From Phycisphaerales bacterium (GTDB lineage: Bacteria; Planctomycetota; Phycisphaerae; Phycisphaerales; UBA1924): a DNA stretch of 64,000 nucleotides. The stretch is from the NCBI GenBank assembly GCA_016709445.1, contig JADJMV010000006.1:62001-126000 (forward strand), given 5' to 3'. Within the stretch, counting starts at the first letter, position 1. Every line of letters begins with the position of its first letter. Below are positions 32,947 through 41,410 of this stretch, piece after piece. The notes under the pieces are model-generated. The model was not told where the DNA came from, did not search any database, and worked only from the letters and a program-made list of their open reading frames with translations. A program made the position numbers and the translations under genes.

Positions 32947-34552
32947 ATGTTTCGAGGTGTTCCGCTCGCGCTCGTCGCCCTGGTGACGGGGGTTGGATCG
33001 GCCCGCATCGCTGCCGCGCCCTCGCACGCGGAATCCGGGCCACGACGGCAGGTCGTCATCACGCTGCGTCGGCAGGCCGAACGCCCGCCCCGAGCCGCAC
33101 TGGAGGCCTTGACCAAGCCGATGCGGAGGAGCGAGGTGATCGGCTCGCTCCGCGCGGCCGCCGACTCAGGCCAGCGAGGTCTGCTCGAGGAGTTGGAGAC
33201 CGCGCAGGCCTCCGGCGAGGCCTCGGGCATCCACGCGTACTGGATACACAGTTTCGTCGTGGCGACCGTTACGCCAGAGCTGGAAGGGAGAATCGCCGAG
33301 CGTCCGGACGTCGCTTCCGTACGACCCGTGCGCATGATCGGGCCGGAGGTGTTCGTCGATGCCCCGGCGCTCGCCTCTCGCCCCGGCGGACCCGACGCGT
33401 CGGGCGATCGAGTGCGGCGTGGCCGCGATGCGGGCCCCGGACGTGTGGGCGCAGCACGGGATCACCGGCAACGGGGTGGTCGTTGCGCTGATCGACTCGG
33501 GCGTCTGCACGACCCATCCCGACATCGCCCGGCATATCTGGAGCAATCCCGGCGAGATCGACGGCAACGGCATCGACGACGACGGCAACGGCTACGTGGA
33601 TGACATCCACGGCTGGAACTTCCGCGACGACTCGCCCAACATCGAGGACGACCACTTCCACGGCTCCCACACCGCCGGCACCATCGCCGGCGACGGCACG
33701 TCCGGCACCCAGTGCGGCATGGCGCCGGGCGCGATCATCATGCCGCTGAAGTACTGGGACGATACCTCCGCGGAGTGGATGATCTGGGCGTCGATGCAGT
33801 ACGCCCTCGACAACGGGGCCGACATGGTCTCCGCCAGTCTCGGCTGGAGCTACGTCTACGACCCCGACCGGGCTATGTGGCGGGCGGTCTGCGAGAGCAT
33901 GTTCGACGCGGGCCTCATCTGCGTCTTCGCGGCCGGCAACGAGGGCTGGCGGCCGCCCTACGACGCGATCCGCTGTCCCGGCGACGTCCCGGACATGATC
34001 ACGGTCGGAGCGACGGACTGCTTTATGTCGGTCCTCCAGATCTCCAGCCGCGGCCCCGTGACTTGGCAAGATGTGGATCCCTACAACGACTGGCCGTACC
34101 CGCCGGGAAAGATCAAGCCGACCGTCGTTGCTCCGGGGTCGAACACGATTTCCCACAACCTTTGCTCGGGGTACTGGCCACAGACCGGCACCTCAATGTC
34201 GACCCCGCACGTCGCGGGGGCGGTGGCGCTGATGCTGGAGGCGGATCCGGGGCTCGACCAGTTCGCCGCGGCTTCGATCCTGGGGCGGACGGCGATCGAT
34301 CTCGGGTCTGTCGGGCCGGACGTTGCCTCGGGGGCGGGGTTCGTGGATGCGTTGGCGGCGGTGGAGATGACGCTCGCCATGGCCTGTCGTGCCGACGCGA
34401 ACGGGGACGGCGTGGTGGACACACGGGATGTGCTGGCGTTTCTGTTCTGGTTTGCGTCCGCGGACCCTCGGGCGGATGCGAACGCCGATGGTTCGGTCGA
34501 TACCCGGGATGTCCTGGCGTTTCTGAATTTGTGGCAGGTGGGCTGTCCGTGA
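32947..34552 (+). CDS. Secreted subtilisin-like serine protease with dockerin tail, frame change in the prodomain
   Basis: Extracellular S8 protease. ATG 32947 follows GAGGAGAG. The first frame gives a signal peptide and prodomain up to VRPVRMIGPEVFVDAPALA; the catalytic domain continues in the next frame from about 33390 (RRAIECGVAAMRAPDVWAQH). There Asp is in VALIDSGV, His in HGSHTAGTIAG, Asn in FAAGNEGW and Ser in TGTSMSTPHVAG, all intact. Two dockerin-type loops follow (DANGDGVVDTRDVLAFLFWF, DANADGSVDTRDVLAFLNLW) and the end is QVGCP. The single frame change may be an assembly error. It is paralogous to the next gene. Confidence 0.85.
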
Positions 34553-34752
34553 GCGGGTGGTGGCCGCGGGAGGCCCAGTGGCGGGACACCGCTGGCCATA
34601 TTTGGCCGCTGCTGGGGTATTGGCGGCCCTGATTTGCCGGTTTCGGACTTCCGCGTGGGCCCGGGTTTTGCTACGCTGGGCGGCACGCGGCAGTCCTCGC
34701 TCCCGGTCCGTCCCCGGTGGGGTGGAACTGCCGGCTCACACCGGAGGTGAAC

Positions 34753-36396
34753 ATGCTGAAGAATGTGCTAACTGCAGCTGGGGCTGCCCTCGCCCTCTGC
34801 TCCGCCGCGGCCTTTGCCGGCCCCGGGGCCAGCAAGCTCCACGACGATCTGCCCGGCGTTCTGTCCGAGGCGCAGCCCGGCGAGCTGATCCCCGTCATCA
34901 TCGTGATGTCGGAGCAGACCGAGGCTTTCGACCTGGTCGCGCTGCGTGCGATGGACAAGGCCTCCCGTCGTCAGTTCGTGCTCAACGCCCTCCAGGCGAC
35001 GGCGAACAACACGCAGGGCGGCGTGCTCTCGCTGCTCTCGCAGGCCCAGGATGCGGGCAAGGCCGACCAGATCAGCCCGCTCTGGATCTCGAACGTGGTC
35101 TCGGCGCGCGTGACCTCGGATGTTGCGATGCGTCTGGCCAAGCGGGCCGATGTCGCGTATCTGAGCTACGACCGTCCGATCGGTGAGGAAGTCTTCCCGG
35201 TGCTCCCGGCGGTGGGCCAGACCGATCCGGGCGGCGGCGTGATCACCGCGGTCGAGTGCGGCACGGCGCTCATGCACGCCCCGACTGCCTGGAGCAACGG
35301 GATCACCGGCGCCGGCGTCGTGGTCGGCATGATCGACACGGGTGTCTGCATCACCCACCCCGACATCGCGGGGCAGATCTGGACGAACCCGGGCGAGATC
35401 GCCAACAACGGGATCGACGACGACGCGAACGGCTTCGTTGACGACATCCACGGCTGGAGCTTCGACGGCGGCGGCAGCAACAACAACATCTCCGATAGCC
35501 AGGGCCATGGCTCGCACACCGCCGGCACGGTCGCGGGCGACGGTACGCAGGGCACGCAGTCGGGTATGGCGCCCGATGCCCAGATCCAGGTCATCAAGTT
35601 CTGGAACAGCTTCTCCGGCCAGGCGGCCGCGTGGAACTGCATGCAGTACGGCGTCGCCAACGGCGCGGACGTCGAATCCAACTCGTACGGCTGGCCCCAC
35701 TCGCAGAATCCCGACCGGACCACCTGGCGTTCGGTGACCGAGAACGTCATGGCCTCCGGTGTCGTGCTCGTCTTCGCGGCCGGCAACGAGGGCGCCTGCT
35801 GCGGTATCGACAGCGTCCGCACGCCCGGTGACGTGCCCGACATGATCACGGTCGGCGCGACGGACTGCAATATGAACATCACCAGCTACTCCAGCCGCGG
35901 GCCGGTGAGCTGGACCGGCGTCAATCCCTACAACGATTGGCCCTACCCCCCCGGCAAGATCAAGCCCTCGATCTCCGCCCCCGGCGACAACACCACGAGC
36001 CACAACCTGTGCAGCGGGTACGTGCAGTTCTCCGGCACCTCGATGGCGACCCCCCACGTCGCTGGCGCCGTGGCGCTCATGCTGCAGGCAAACCCCAATC
36101 TCGACCACTGGGACTGCCTGCAGATCCTCCGTGATACCTCGATCGATCGCGGTACCGCGGGCGACGACAACACCTATGGCATGGGCTTCGTCGACGCCTG
36201 GGCCGCTGTCCAGGCCGCGATGGACATGGCCTGCCAGGCCGACTTCAACGGCGACGGCTCGGTGAACACGCTCGACGTGCTGGCGTTCCTCAACGCCTGG
36301 AACGCGGGCTCCTCCGAGGCCGACTTCAACGGCGATGGCACCGTCAACACCCTGGACGTCAGCGCGTTCCTGAACGCCTGGGTCCCCGGCTGCTGA
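34753..36396 (+). CDS. Secreted subtilisin-like serine protease with dockerin tail
   Basis: 547 residues, intact. Signal peptide (VLTAAGAALALCSAAAFAG), prodomain (about 20-160) and S8 catalytic domain with Asp near 194 (GMIDTGV), His near 254 (GHGSHTAGTVAG), Asn near 345 (FAAGNEGA) and Ser near 431 (SGTSMATPHVAGAV). Two calcium-loop repeats end the protein (DFNGDGSVNTLDVLAFLNAW, DFNGDGTVNTLDVSAFLNAW), bracketed by Cys residues in MACQAD and VPGC. ATG 34753 has a perfect GGAGGTGA upstream. A strong terminator follows. Similarity to the preceding gene extends from the end of the prodomain to the C-terminus. Confidence 0.94.
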   Translation: MLKNVLTAAGAALALCSAAAFAGPGASKLHDDLPGVLSEAQPGELIPVIIVMSEQTEAFDLVALRAMDKASRRQFVLNALQATANNTQGGVLSLLSQAQDAGKADQISPLWISNVVSARVTSDVAMRLAKRADVAYLSYDRPIGEEVFPVLPAVGQTDPGGGVITAVECGTALMHAPTAWSNGITGAGVVVGMIDTGVCITHPDIAGQIWTNPGEIANNGIDDDANGFVDDIHGWSFDGGGSNNNISDSQGHGSHTAGTVAGDGTQGTQSGMAPDAQIQVIKFWNSFSGQAAAWNCMQYGVANGADVESNSYGWPHSQNPDRTTWRSVTENVMASGVVLVFAAGNEGACCGIDSVRTPGDVPDMITVGATDCNMNITSYSSRGPVSWTGVNPYNDWPYPPGKIKPSISAPGDNTTSHNLCSGYVQFSGTSMATPHVAGAVALMLQANPNLDHWDCLQILRDTSIDRGTAGDDNTYGMGFVDAWAAVQAAMDMACQADFNGDGSVNTLDVLAFLNAWNAGSSEADFNGDGTVNTLDVSAFLNAWVPGC

Positions 36397-36426
36397 TCGA
36401 GGCTTCGAGCCCCCTCGGCTCTCACG

Positions 36427-36461
36427 GGAGCCCCGCCCCTCGGCGGGGCTCCTATTTTTTT
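36427..36461 (+). terminator. Rho-independent terminator after the second subtilase
   Basis: Perfect 11-bp stem GGAGCCCCGCC / GGCGGGGCTCC with a CCTC loop, followed by TATTTTTTT. It is 30 bases after the stop codon and is the clearest intrinsic terminator in the window. Confidence 0.92.
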
Positions 36462-36670
36462 GCCTCCGTCGCCGCGGCCGCAGGCTTGCCCGTCGGCACG
36501 CGGCACGATGTCCGCGGCTATTCGGATGTTGCAGATGCTGTGCATCGCCGTGGGCGTGCCCCTCGTGCGGGCATAGATGGCGCCCGCGGGCTCGGGGAGG
36601 ACCGACCAGTTCACCCCATTCCGGTCCCACCGGCGCCGGCCGATCGCGCGATGCTGGTGGGAGCCGCTCG

Positions 36671-37066
36671 ATCATCTGCGGAGTCATCGCGATCGAGGCT
36701 CCGGACGCGTGGGCGGCGGCTTTGTGGACGACGTGCCCGGCTGGAACGTCGGCCCCACTCGGCGGATCTCCACCACTGGTCTGGACACGGGTCTCACCTG
36801 ACGCGCACATCGCCTGGAGCCGGCACCGGCGGCACGGCATGTGGAGTTGCGCCCGACGCGAGGGTGATGACGCTCGTCATACGCAACGACGTCCGGTGTG
36901 AGTCGCAGCCAGACAATACCTATGGCGAGGGCTCGCAGAACGCTTGGGCGCCGTTCAGGCGGCCGCGGGCGTGTGCCGCGTCGAGTTCCGCAGCGATGGC
37001 TCGGTCAACACGCTGGACGTTCTGGCGTTCGTCATCGCCTGGACGCAGGGGGGTCGACCGGCCCGG
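36671..37066 (+). pseudogene. Decayed third subtilase-dockerin paralogue
   Basis: Short stretches in shifting frames match the two subtilases upstream in the correct order. GVIAIEAPDAWA (compare GVAAMRAPDVWA) comes near 36681-36716, then GGGFVDDVPGWNVG (YVDDIHGWNF), then GHGSHLTRTSPGAGTGGTAC then GVAPDA (GHGSHTAGTVAGDGTQGTQS then GMAPDA), then DNTYGEGSQNAW (DNTYGMGFVDAW), then a frame change into AVQAAAGVCRVEF and one dockerin loop EFRSDGSVNTLDVLAFVIAW. The Asp, Asn and Ser catalytic regions are deleted. This is a relic, not a gene; the homology is read directly from the matched blocks. Confidence 0.8.
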
Positions 37067-37077
37067 CCCCTGGGGAC

Positions 37078-38046
37078 CTACCTGGGGCCCGCGCCGAGGG
37101 CGTCGTCCAGCATCCCGACCAGTTCGTCGCGGCTGAACGTGTACGGCTGGCCGTCGTTGAGCTCGACGAGCCGGGCGAGCACGGACTGGATGGTGATCTG
37201 CGCCTCGTCCGGGCTCGGCACCACCATGTAGCGACGCTTGGGGTGCTCATCAGTCAGCGCCCGGAGGAAGGTCTGCGCGACCTCATCGGGCTCCTTGTAC
37301 TGGGCGCGGTCGACCGGCATCTTGAGCAGTCCGGTGAGGCGATCTTTGTAGAGTGACCCCTCCGCCGTGTAGCCGCGATCGAGCATCCGCTGGCGCATGT
37401 TTGACATGATCTCCGACCTGTAGTTGCCCGGCTCGAGGACGCTAACCCGGACGCCGAAGGGGACCAACTCCGTGGCGAGCGCGTCGGTGAACGCCTCCAC
37501 CGCGTGCTTGCTCATCGTGTACGGGCCCCCGAAGCCCCACACCACGAACCCGGAAATCGAGCCAGTAGTCAGCACCTGCCCCTTGCTCTCGATCAGGAGC
37601 GGCGCGAATGCCTTGGTCACCCGGTAGGGGCCAAACACGTTCACGTCGAATTGAAACTCGAGGTCCTCCTCGCGCAGCTCGATCAGCGGGGCGATCACCG
37701 CGACGCCCGCGTTGTTGATCAGCCCATACAGCCCCCGCCCGCCGGCCCTGACCGTCTCGACCGCCGCCGCGATCTCGTCGGGGCTGGTCACATCCAGGCG
37801 GACCGCCTGCACGTTCTCGATGGCATTCAGCTCGGCAAGGTCCGCCTCGCTCCGGGCGCCGGCATAGACGAAGAACCCCTCCGACGCCAGCAGCTCCGCG
37901 GTGCATCGGCCGATCCCCGAGCTTGCCCCCGTGACCAGCACGGCCCTCTGCGGTCCCCCCTCGGCCTGCAGCGCCCGCGCGGGAGTCGAGAAGAGCCCGG
38001 CCGAGACACCCAGCACGGCGATGATGCAAGTCCTCACGGTCAGCAT
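37078..38046 (-). CDS. Short-chain dehydrogenase/reductase with an apparent signal peptide
   Basis: 322 residues. The SDR core is complete: cofactor motif VTGASSGIGRCTAELL, LINNAGVAVIAPL, catalytic Ser in TTGSISGFVVWG and YTMSK, and the PG motif VLEPGNYRSEI. Unusually, it begins MLTVRTCIIAVLGVSAGLFS followed by TPARALQAEGG, which looks like a cleavable Sec signal. AGGAGGATTCC precedes ATG 38046, so the start is well supported. NAD(P)H is normally cytosolic, which makes export puzzling; the segment may instead be a membrane anchor. Substrate unknown. Confidence 0.87.
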   Translation of the reverse strand: MLTVRTCIIAVLGVSAGLFSTPARALQAEGGPQRAVLVTGASSGIGRCTAELLASEGFFVYAGARSEADLAELNAIENVQAVRLDVTSPDEIAAAVETVRAGGRGLYGLINNAGVAVIAPLIELREEDLEFQFDVNVFGPYRVTKAFAPLLIESKGQVLTTGSISGFVVWGFGGPYTMSKHAVEAFTDALATELVPFGVRVSVLEPGNYRSEIMSNMRQRMLDRGYTAEGSLYKDRLTGLLKMPVDRAQYKEPDEVAQTFLRALTDEHPKRRYMVVPSPDEAQITIQSVLARLVELNDGQPYTFSRDELVGMLDDALGAGPR

Positions 38047-38134
38047 GGAATCCTCCTGGTGGTGATGGAGCCGACCATCCTAACCACTCTCCGCCGCGGC
38101 CCCGCCGAACGCGCGCCCGCGCCCCGCCGCCAGC

Positions 38135-38164
38135 AAAAACGCCCCGCCGAACCCGGCGGGGCGT
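38135..38164 (-). terminator. Rho-independent terminator after the thiolase gene
   Basis: Perfect 11-bp stem ACGCCCCGCCG / CGGCGGGGCGT with an AACC loop. On the minus strand it is followed by TTTTTGC, and it lies 30 bases after the thiolase stop. Confidence 0.88.
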
Positions 38165-38193
38165 CAAGGATCTCCCGTTCGAACCCGCGGGCG

Positions 38194-39387
38194 CTACATC
38201 TCCACAACCATCGCGACACTGTTCCCGCCGCCGAGGCACAGCCCGGCCAGCCCCCGCTTGGCCCCGATCCGCTGCATCTGGTTGAGGAGCGTGACCAGCA
38301 CCCGTGCGCCGCTGGCGCCGATGGGGTGCCCCAGAGCCACGCCGCCGCCGGCGATATTCACCTTGCTCTCGGGAATCTCGAGGGCCTTGATGTTGCAGAG
38401 CACCTGGGCGGCGAAGGCCTCGTTGATCTCGAAGAGGTCGATCTCATCGACGCCAATTCCCGCCTTCTCGCAGGCGGCACGCACGCCCGCGATGGGGGCC
38501 TCGAAGATGTCCTTGGGGTCCACCCCGCTCGTCGCATAGCTCACGATGCGGGCCAGGGGCCTGAGCCCGAGGTCCTTGGCTTTCGACTCGCTCATGACGC
38601 ACACGGCGGCGGCCCCGTCGGAGATCTGGCTGGCGTTGCCGGCGGTGACGGTGCCGGCCTTGCCGAACGCCGGACGCAGCTTGGCGAGTCCTTCCGCCGT
38701 CGAGTCCGCCCGGATGCCCTCGTCCGCCGAGACGCCCCCCTCGGGGCCGGGGGTCTTGCGATTGCCCACCTGCTCTCCGGTGAGCGCGACGATCTCCTTC
38801 TTGAACCATCCCTCGCTGGTCGCCTTCGCGGCCCGCTGGTGGCTCTGCGCGGCGAAGCGGTCCTGCTCCTCCCGGCTCACACCATGCTTCTCGGCGATCC
38901 AGTCCGCGGCGCACCCCATGGCCCAGCCCTCGAACGCGCAGGTGAGTCCGTCGAACTGCATGTGGTCTCTGAGCGAGGTGTCCCCAAACTTGACACCCTC
39001 GCGGATCGAGGCGAAGTGGGGGGCCATCGTCATGTTCTCGATGCCGCCGGCGATGACGCACTGGTTGTCGCCGGCCTTGATGCTCTGTGCCGCCAACATC
39101 GCCGCCTCGAGGCCGGAGCCGCAGACCTTGTTGATCGTCTTTGCGCTCAGCGTGCTCGGCAGCCCGGCCTTGAGGCCCACCTGGCGGGCCGGGTTCTGCC
39201 CGAGCCCCGCCTGCAGCACACAACCCATGACGCACTCGTCCACGGCGTCCTGAATCGTCGGGTGCTCGGCAAAGATCGCCGACAGCACATACGACCCGAG
39301 CTGCGGCGAAGGTGTCTTGCTCAGGCCGCCGAAAAATCTCCCGATCGGGGTCCGCTTCGCCGCGACGATGACAGGCTGGTTCGACAT
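38194..39387 (-). CDS. Acetyl-CoA acetyltransferase (thiolase)
   Basis: 397-residue thiolase II, which condenses or cleaves acetoacetyl-CoA in the cytosol. The nucleophile Cys is in NKVCGSGLEAAMLAAQ (about residue 89), the conserved FEINEAFAAQVL is near 320, the general-base His in GGGVALGHPIGASGARVL, and the second Cys in LAGLCLGGGNSVAMVVE at the C-terminus. GGGAGCAAGC precedes ATG 39387. No hydroxyacyl-CoA dehydrogenase or PHA synthase is adjacent, so the pathway (beta-oxidation, PHB or mevalonate) is open. Confidence 0.94.
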   Translation of the reverse strand: MSNQPVIVAAKRTPIGRFFGGLSKTPSPQLGSYVLSAIFAEHPTIQDAVDECVMGCVLQAGLGQNPARQVGLKAGLPSTLSAKTINKVCGSGLEAAMLAAQSIKAGDNQCVIAGGIENMTMAPHFASIREGVKFGDTSLRDHMQFDGLTCAFEGWAMGCAADWIAEKHGVSREEQDRFAAQSHQRAAKATSEGWFKKEIVALTGEQVGNRKTPGPEGGVSADEGIRADSTAEGLAKLRPAFGKAGTVTAGNASQISDGAAAVCVMSESKAKDLGLRPLARIVSYATSGVDPKDIFEAPIAGVRAACEKAGIGVDEIDLFEINEAFAAQVLCNIKALEIPESKVNIAGGGVALGHPIGASGARVLVTLLNQMQRIGAKRGLAGLCLGGGNSVAMVVEM

Positions 39388-39483
39388 GAGCTTGCTCCCG
39401 GTAGACGCCCGACAAGGCGCGTGCCAAAGCCCAGTTTAGGCTGGCCCGCCCGCCCTCAAGCTGGACTCGTCCTCGCGGGACCA

Positions 39484-39489
39484 TAGAGT
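39484..39489 (+). promoter_or_regulatory. TANNNT box abutting the mscS start
   Basis: TAGAGT, then 5 bases, then ATG 39495; no Shine-Dalgarno sequence. TGGACT lies 16 bases upstream of the hexamer and could serve as a weak -35 box. Confidence 0.45.
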
Positions 39490-39494
39490 GCCCC

Positions 39495-40673
39495 ATGACC
39501 CCTCCGGTGGCACCCGATATCGCGGGACCCGTCCAGGACCCGTCGCCCGTGCTCGAGAGCCTGCGACTCGGCGATCTTCCCGATCTGCTCACGGTCTGCG
39601 CCCTGCTCGCGGGGGCCGCCCTCCTGGCGATCATCGTCCACGCGGTCATCTTCGCCATCGCGGCCAAGGCCGCGGACCGGACACCCATCAAGGGCGACGA
39701 GATCATCGTCCGCAAACTCCGCGGCCCGGCCCGTGTGATCTTCGCGGTGCTGGCCGTGCAGTTCACGATGCCGGGCACGAGCATGCCCGATGCGCTGCGC
39801 GAGCTGCTCCGCCACGGGCTCTCCCTCGTGCTCATCCTCGCGGTCACCTGGCTGGTGATCCAGTCCATACGGGCCGGCGCTCAGCTCGTGATGGCGCAGT
39901 ACAACATCGATGCCGAGGACAACCTGCAGGCCCGGCGGGTGCACACCCAGCTCCGGGTGCTCGCCCGGATCCTCGGTGTCATCGCCGGCATCCTCGGTGT
40001 GGGCGTCGCGCTCACCACCTTCCCCGCGGTGCGTCAGGTCGGCGCCTCGATTCTCGCCTCGGCCGGGATCGCCGGGGTGGTGCTGGGGCTGGCGGCCCAG
40101 AAGGTGCTTGCCAACTTCCTGGCCGGGCTCCAGATCGCCTTCACCGAGCCGATCCACCTCGACGACGTGGTCGTGATCGATGGCGAGTGGGGGAGGGTCG
40201 AGGAGATCACCACCACCTACGTCGTCCTCAAGATCTGGGACGAGCGGCGACTCATCATCCCCTTTACCCGCATCATCGACCAGAGCTTCACCAACTGGAC
40301 GCGGACCAAGAGCCAGATCCTCGGCACCGTCTTTCTCCACGCCGACTACACCGTCCCCGTCGCACCCCTGCGCGCCGAACTGCAGCGCATCGTCGAGGCC
40401 TCGCCCCACTGGGACAAGAGGGTCTGCGGCTTGGTCGTGACCGACGCCCGGCCGGACACGCTCGAGCTCCGCGCCCTCGTCAGCGCCGCGAACGGCTCGA
40501 AGGCCTGGGACCTCCGCTGCGAGGTCCGGGAGAAGCTCATCACGTTTCTCCAGCGCGAGCATCCGGAATGCCTGCCCCGCACGAGGGTCGTGCTCACCGA
40601 TCCCGCCGGTCGGGAGAGCAGCGGGGGGGGCTCCTCCAACGCGGGCGCGGCTAAGGGCTCGGCACGAGAATGA
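39495..40673 (+). CDS. Small-conductance mechanosensitive channel, MscS family
   Basis: 392 residues. About four membrane segments lead to the pore helix, here VRQVGASILASAGIAGVVLG then LAAQKVLANFLAGLQIA, with the Gly/Ala packing of MscS TM3. The beta domain follows (PIHLDDVVVIDGEWGRVEEI, TTTYVVLKIWDERRLIIPFT) and a C-terminal alpha/beta domain. It opens under membrane tension to release solutes. Compared with E. coli MscS it has an extra N-terminal helix pair and a Ser/Gly-rich tail. Its last 23 bases overlap the end of the convergent SDR gene. Confidence 0.92.
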   Translation: MTPPVAPDIAGPVQDPSPVLESLRLGDLPDLLTVCALLAGAALLAIIVHAVIFAIAAKAADRTPIKGDEIIVRKLRGPARVIFAVLAVQFTMPGTSMPDALRELLRHGLSLVLILAVTWLVIQSIRAGAQLVMAQYNIDAEDNLQARRVHTQLRVLARILGVIAGILGVGVALTTFPAVRQVGASILASAGIAGVVLGLAAQKVLANFLAGLQIAFTEPIHLDDVVVIDGEWGRVEEITTTYVVLKIWDERRLIIPFTRIIDQSFTNWTRTKSQILGTVFLHADYTVPVAPLRAELQRIVEASPHWDKRVCGLVVTDARPDTLELRALVSAANGSKAWDLRCEVREKLITFLQREHPECLPRTRVVLTDPAGRESSGGGSSNAGAAKGSARE

Positions 40674-41370
40674 CCGAGCCGTTCTCCTCGTCCCGCTCGC
40701 CGACCGCGCACGCCACGATCACGGACGCCACCTGCTCGGGGCAGAGCGTCGCGGTTGCCGGCAACAAATCCTCGCTGAAGATCGCCCGGAGCATCGGCGT
40801 CTCGACGGCCCCCGGCGCCACCGCGAACGCCAGCACGCCGCACTCCCGTCCCTCGTTGGCGCACCCCTTGGTCAAGAGGTTCACCGCGGCCTTCGACGCC
40901 GCGTAGTTGGTGAGGCCCGGGAAGGGGTCCACCGTCGCGATCGACGAGACATTGACGATCCGGGCGATCGAGCCGCCGGCCGCATGCTGGGCGGCGAGGG
41001 TCGGCCAGGCCTCGGCGATCAGCCGGGCGGGGCCGATGGCGTTCACCCGGTAGAGCCGCTCGAGCTCCGCCCACCCGTGGCTCGCCAAGGGCAGGCTCGG
41101 CGCCATTCCCGCGTTGTTCACGATCACGTCGATGCGTCCGCGCGCCCGCAGCGCGCCCTCCACGATCCGGCCCGGGGAATCCGGCTCGCCCATGTCGGCC
41201 GCGACGATCGTCGCCGTCGTCGAGGCGGCCCGGGCGGCTGCCTCCAGCGTAGCCTGCCCCCGCCCGACGAGCACGAGGTCAAACCCCCGCGACGCCAGCA
41301 TCCCCGCCGCGGCGCGCCCGATCCCGCTGCCCGCCCCCGTCACGATCGCGACCGGTCTGTGCTCACCCAT
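40651..41370 (-). CDS. Short-chain dehydrogenase/reductase
   Basis: 239-residue cytosolic SDR. Cofactor motif IVTGAGSGIGRAAAGMLA, then IVNNAGMAPSLPL, catalytic Ser in IVNVSSIATVD, YAASKAAV and the PG-type AVAPGAVETPM. It lacks a distinguishing substrate motif. ATG 41370 is chosen over upstream ATGs because TATGCT lies 5 bases before it and the product then has the family start. It is divergent from the solute-binding protein gene, with only 40 bases between the two ATGs. Confidence 0.9.
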   Translation of the reverse strand: MGEHRPVAIVTGAGSGIGRAAAGMLASRGFDLVLVGRGQATLEAAARAASTTATIVAADMGEPDSPGRIVEGALRARGRIDVIVNNAGMAPSLPLASHGWAELERLYRVNAIGPARLIAEAWPTLAAQHAAGGSIARIVNVSSIATVDPFPGLTNYAASKAAVNLLTKGCANEGRECGVLAFAVAPGAVETPMLRAIFSEDLLPATATLCPEQVASVIVACAVGERDEENGSVILVPSP

Positions 41371-41375
41371 GGCCC

Positions 41376-41381
41376 AGCATA
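41376..41381 (-). promoter_or_regulatory. TANNNT box abutting the SDR start
   Basis: On the minus strand TATGCT, then 5 bases, then ATG 41370, inside a 40-base divergent gap that leaves no room for a leader. Confidence 0.5.
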
Positions 41382-41398
41382 GGAGCCGCGCCGACGCG

Positions 41399-41404
41399 TA
41401 CACT
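41399..41404 (+). promoter_or_regulatory. TANNNT box abutting the solute-binding protein start
   Basis: TACACT, then 6 bases, then ATG 41411, facing away from the SDR box 17 bases to its left. Confidence 0.5.
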
Positions 41405-41410
41405 CCGCCC

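Noticed and set aside
37504..39486. 660-codon plus-strand ORF
   Set aside because: Antisense to the SDR and the thiolase, both of which have complete active-site motifs.
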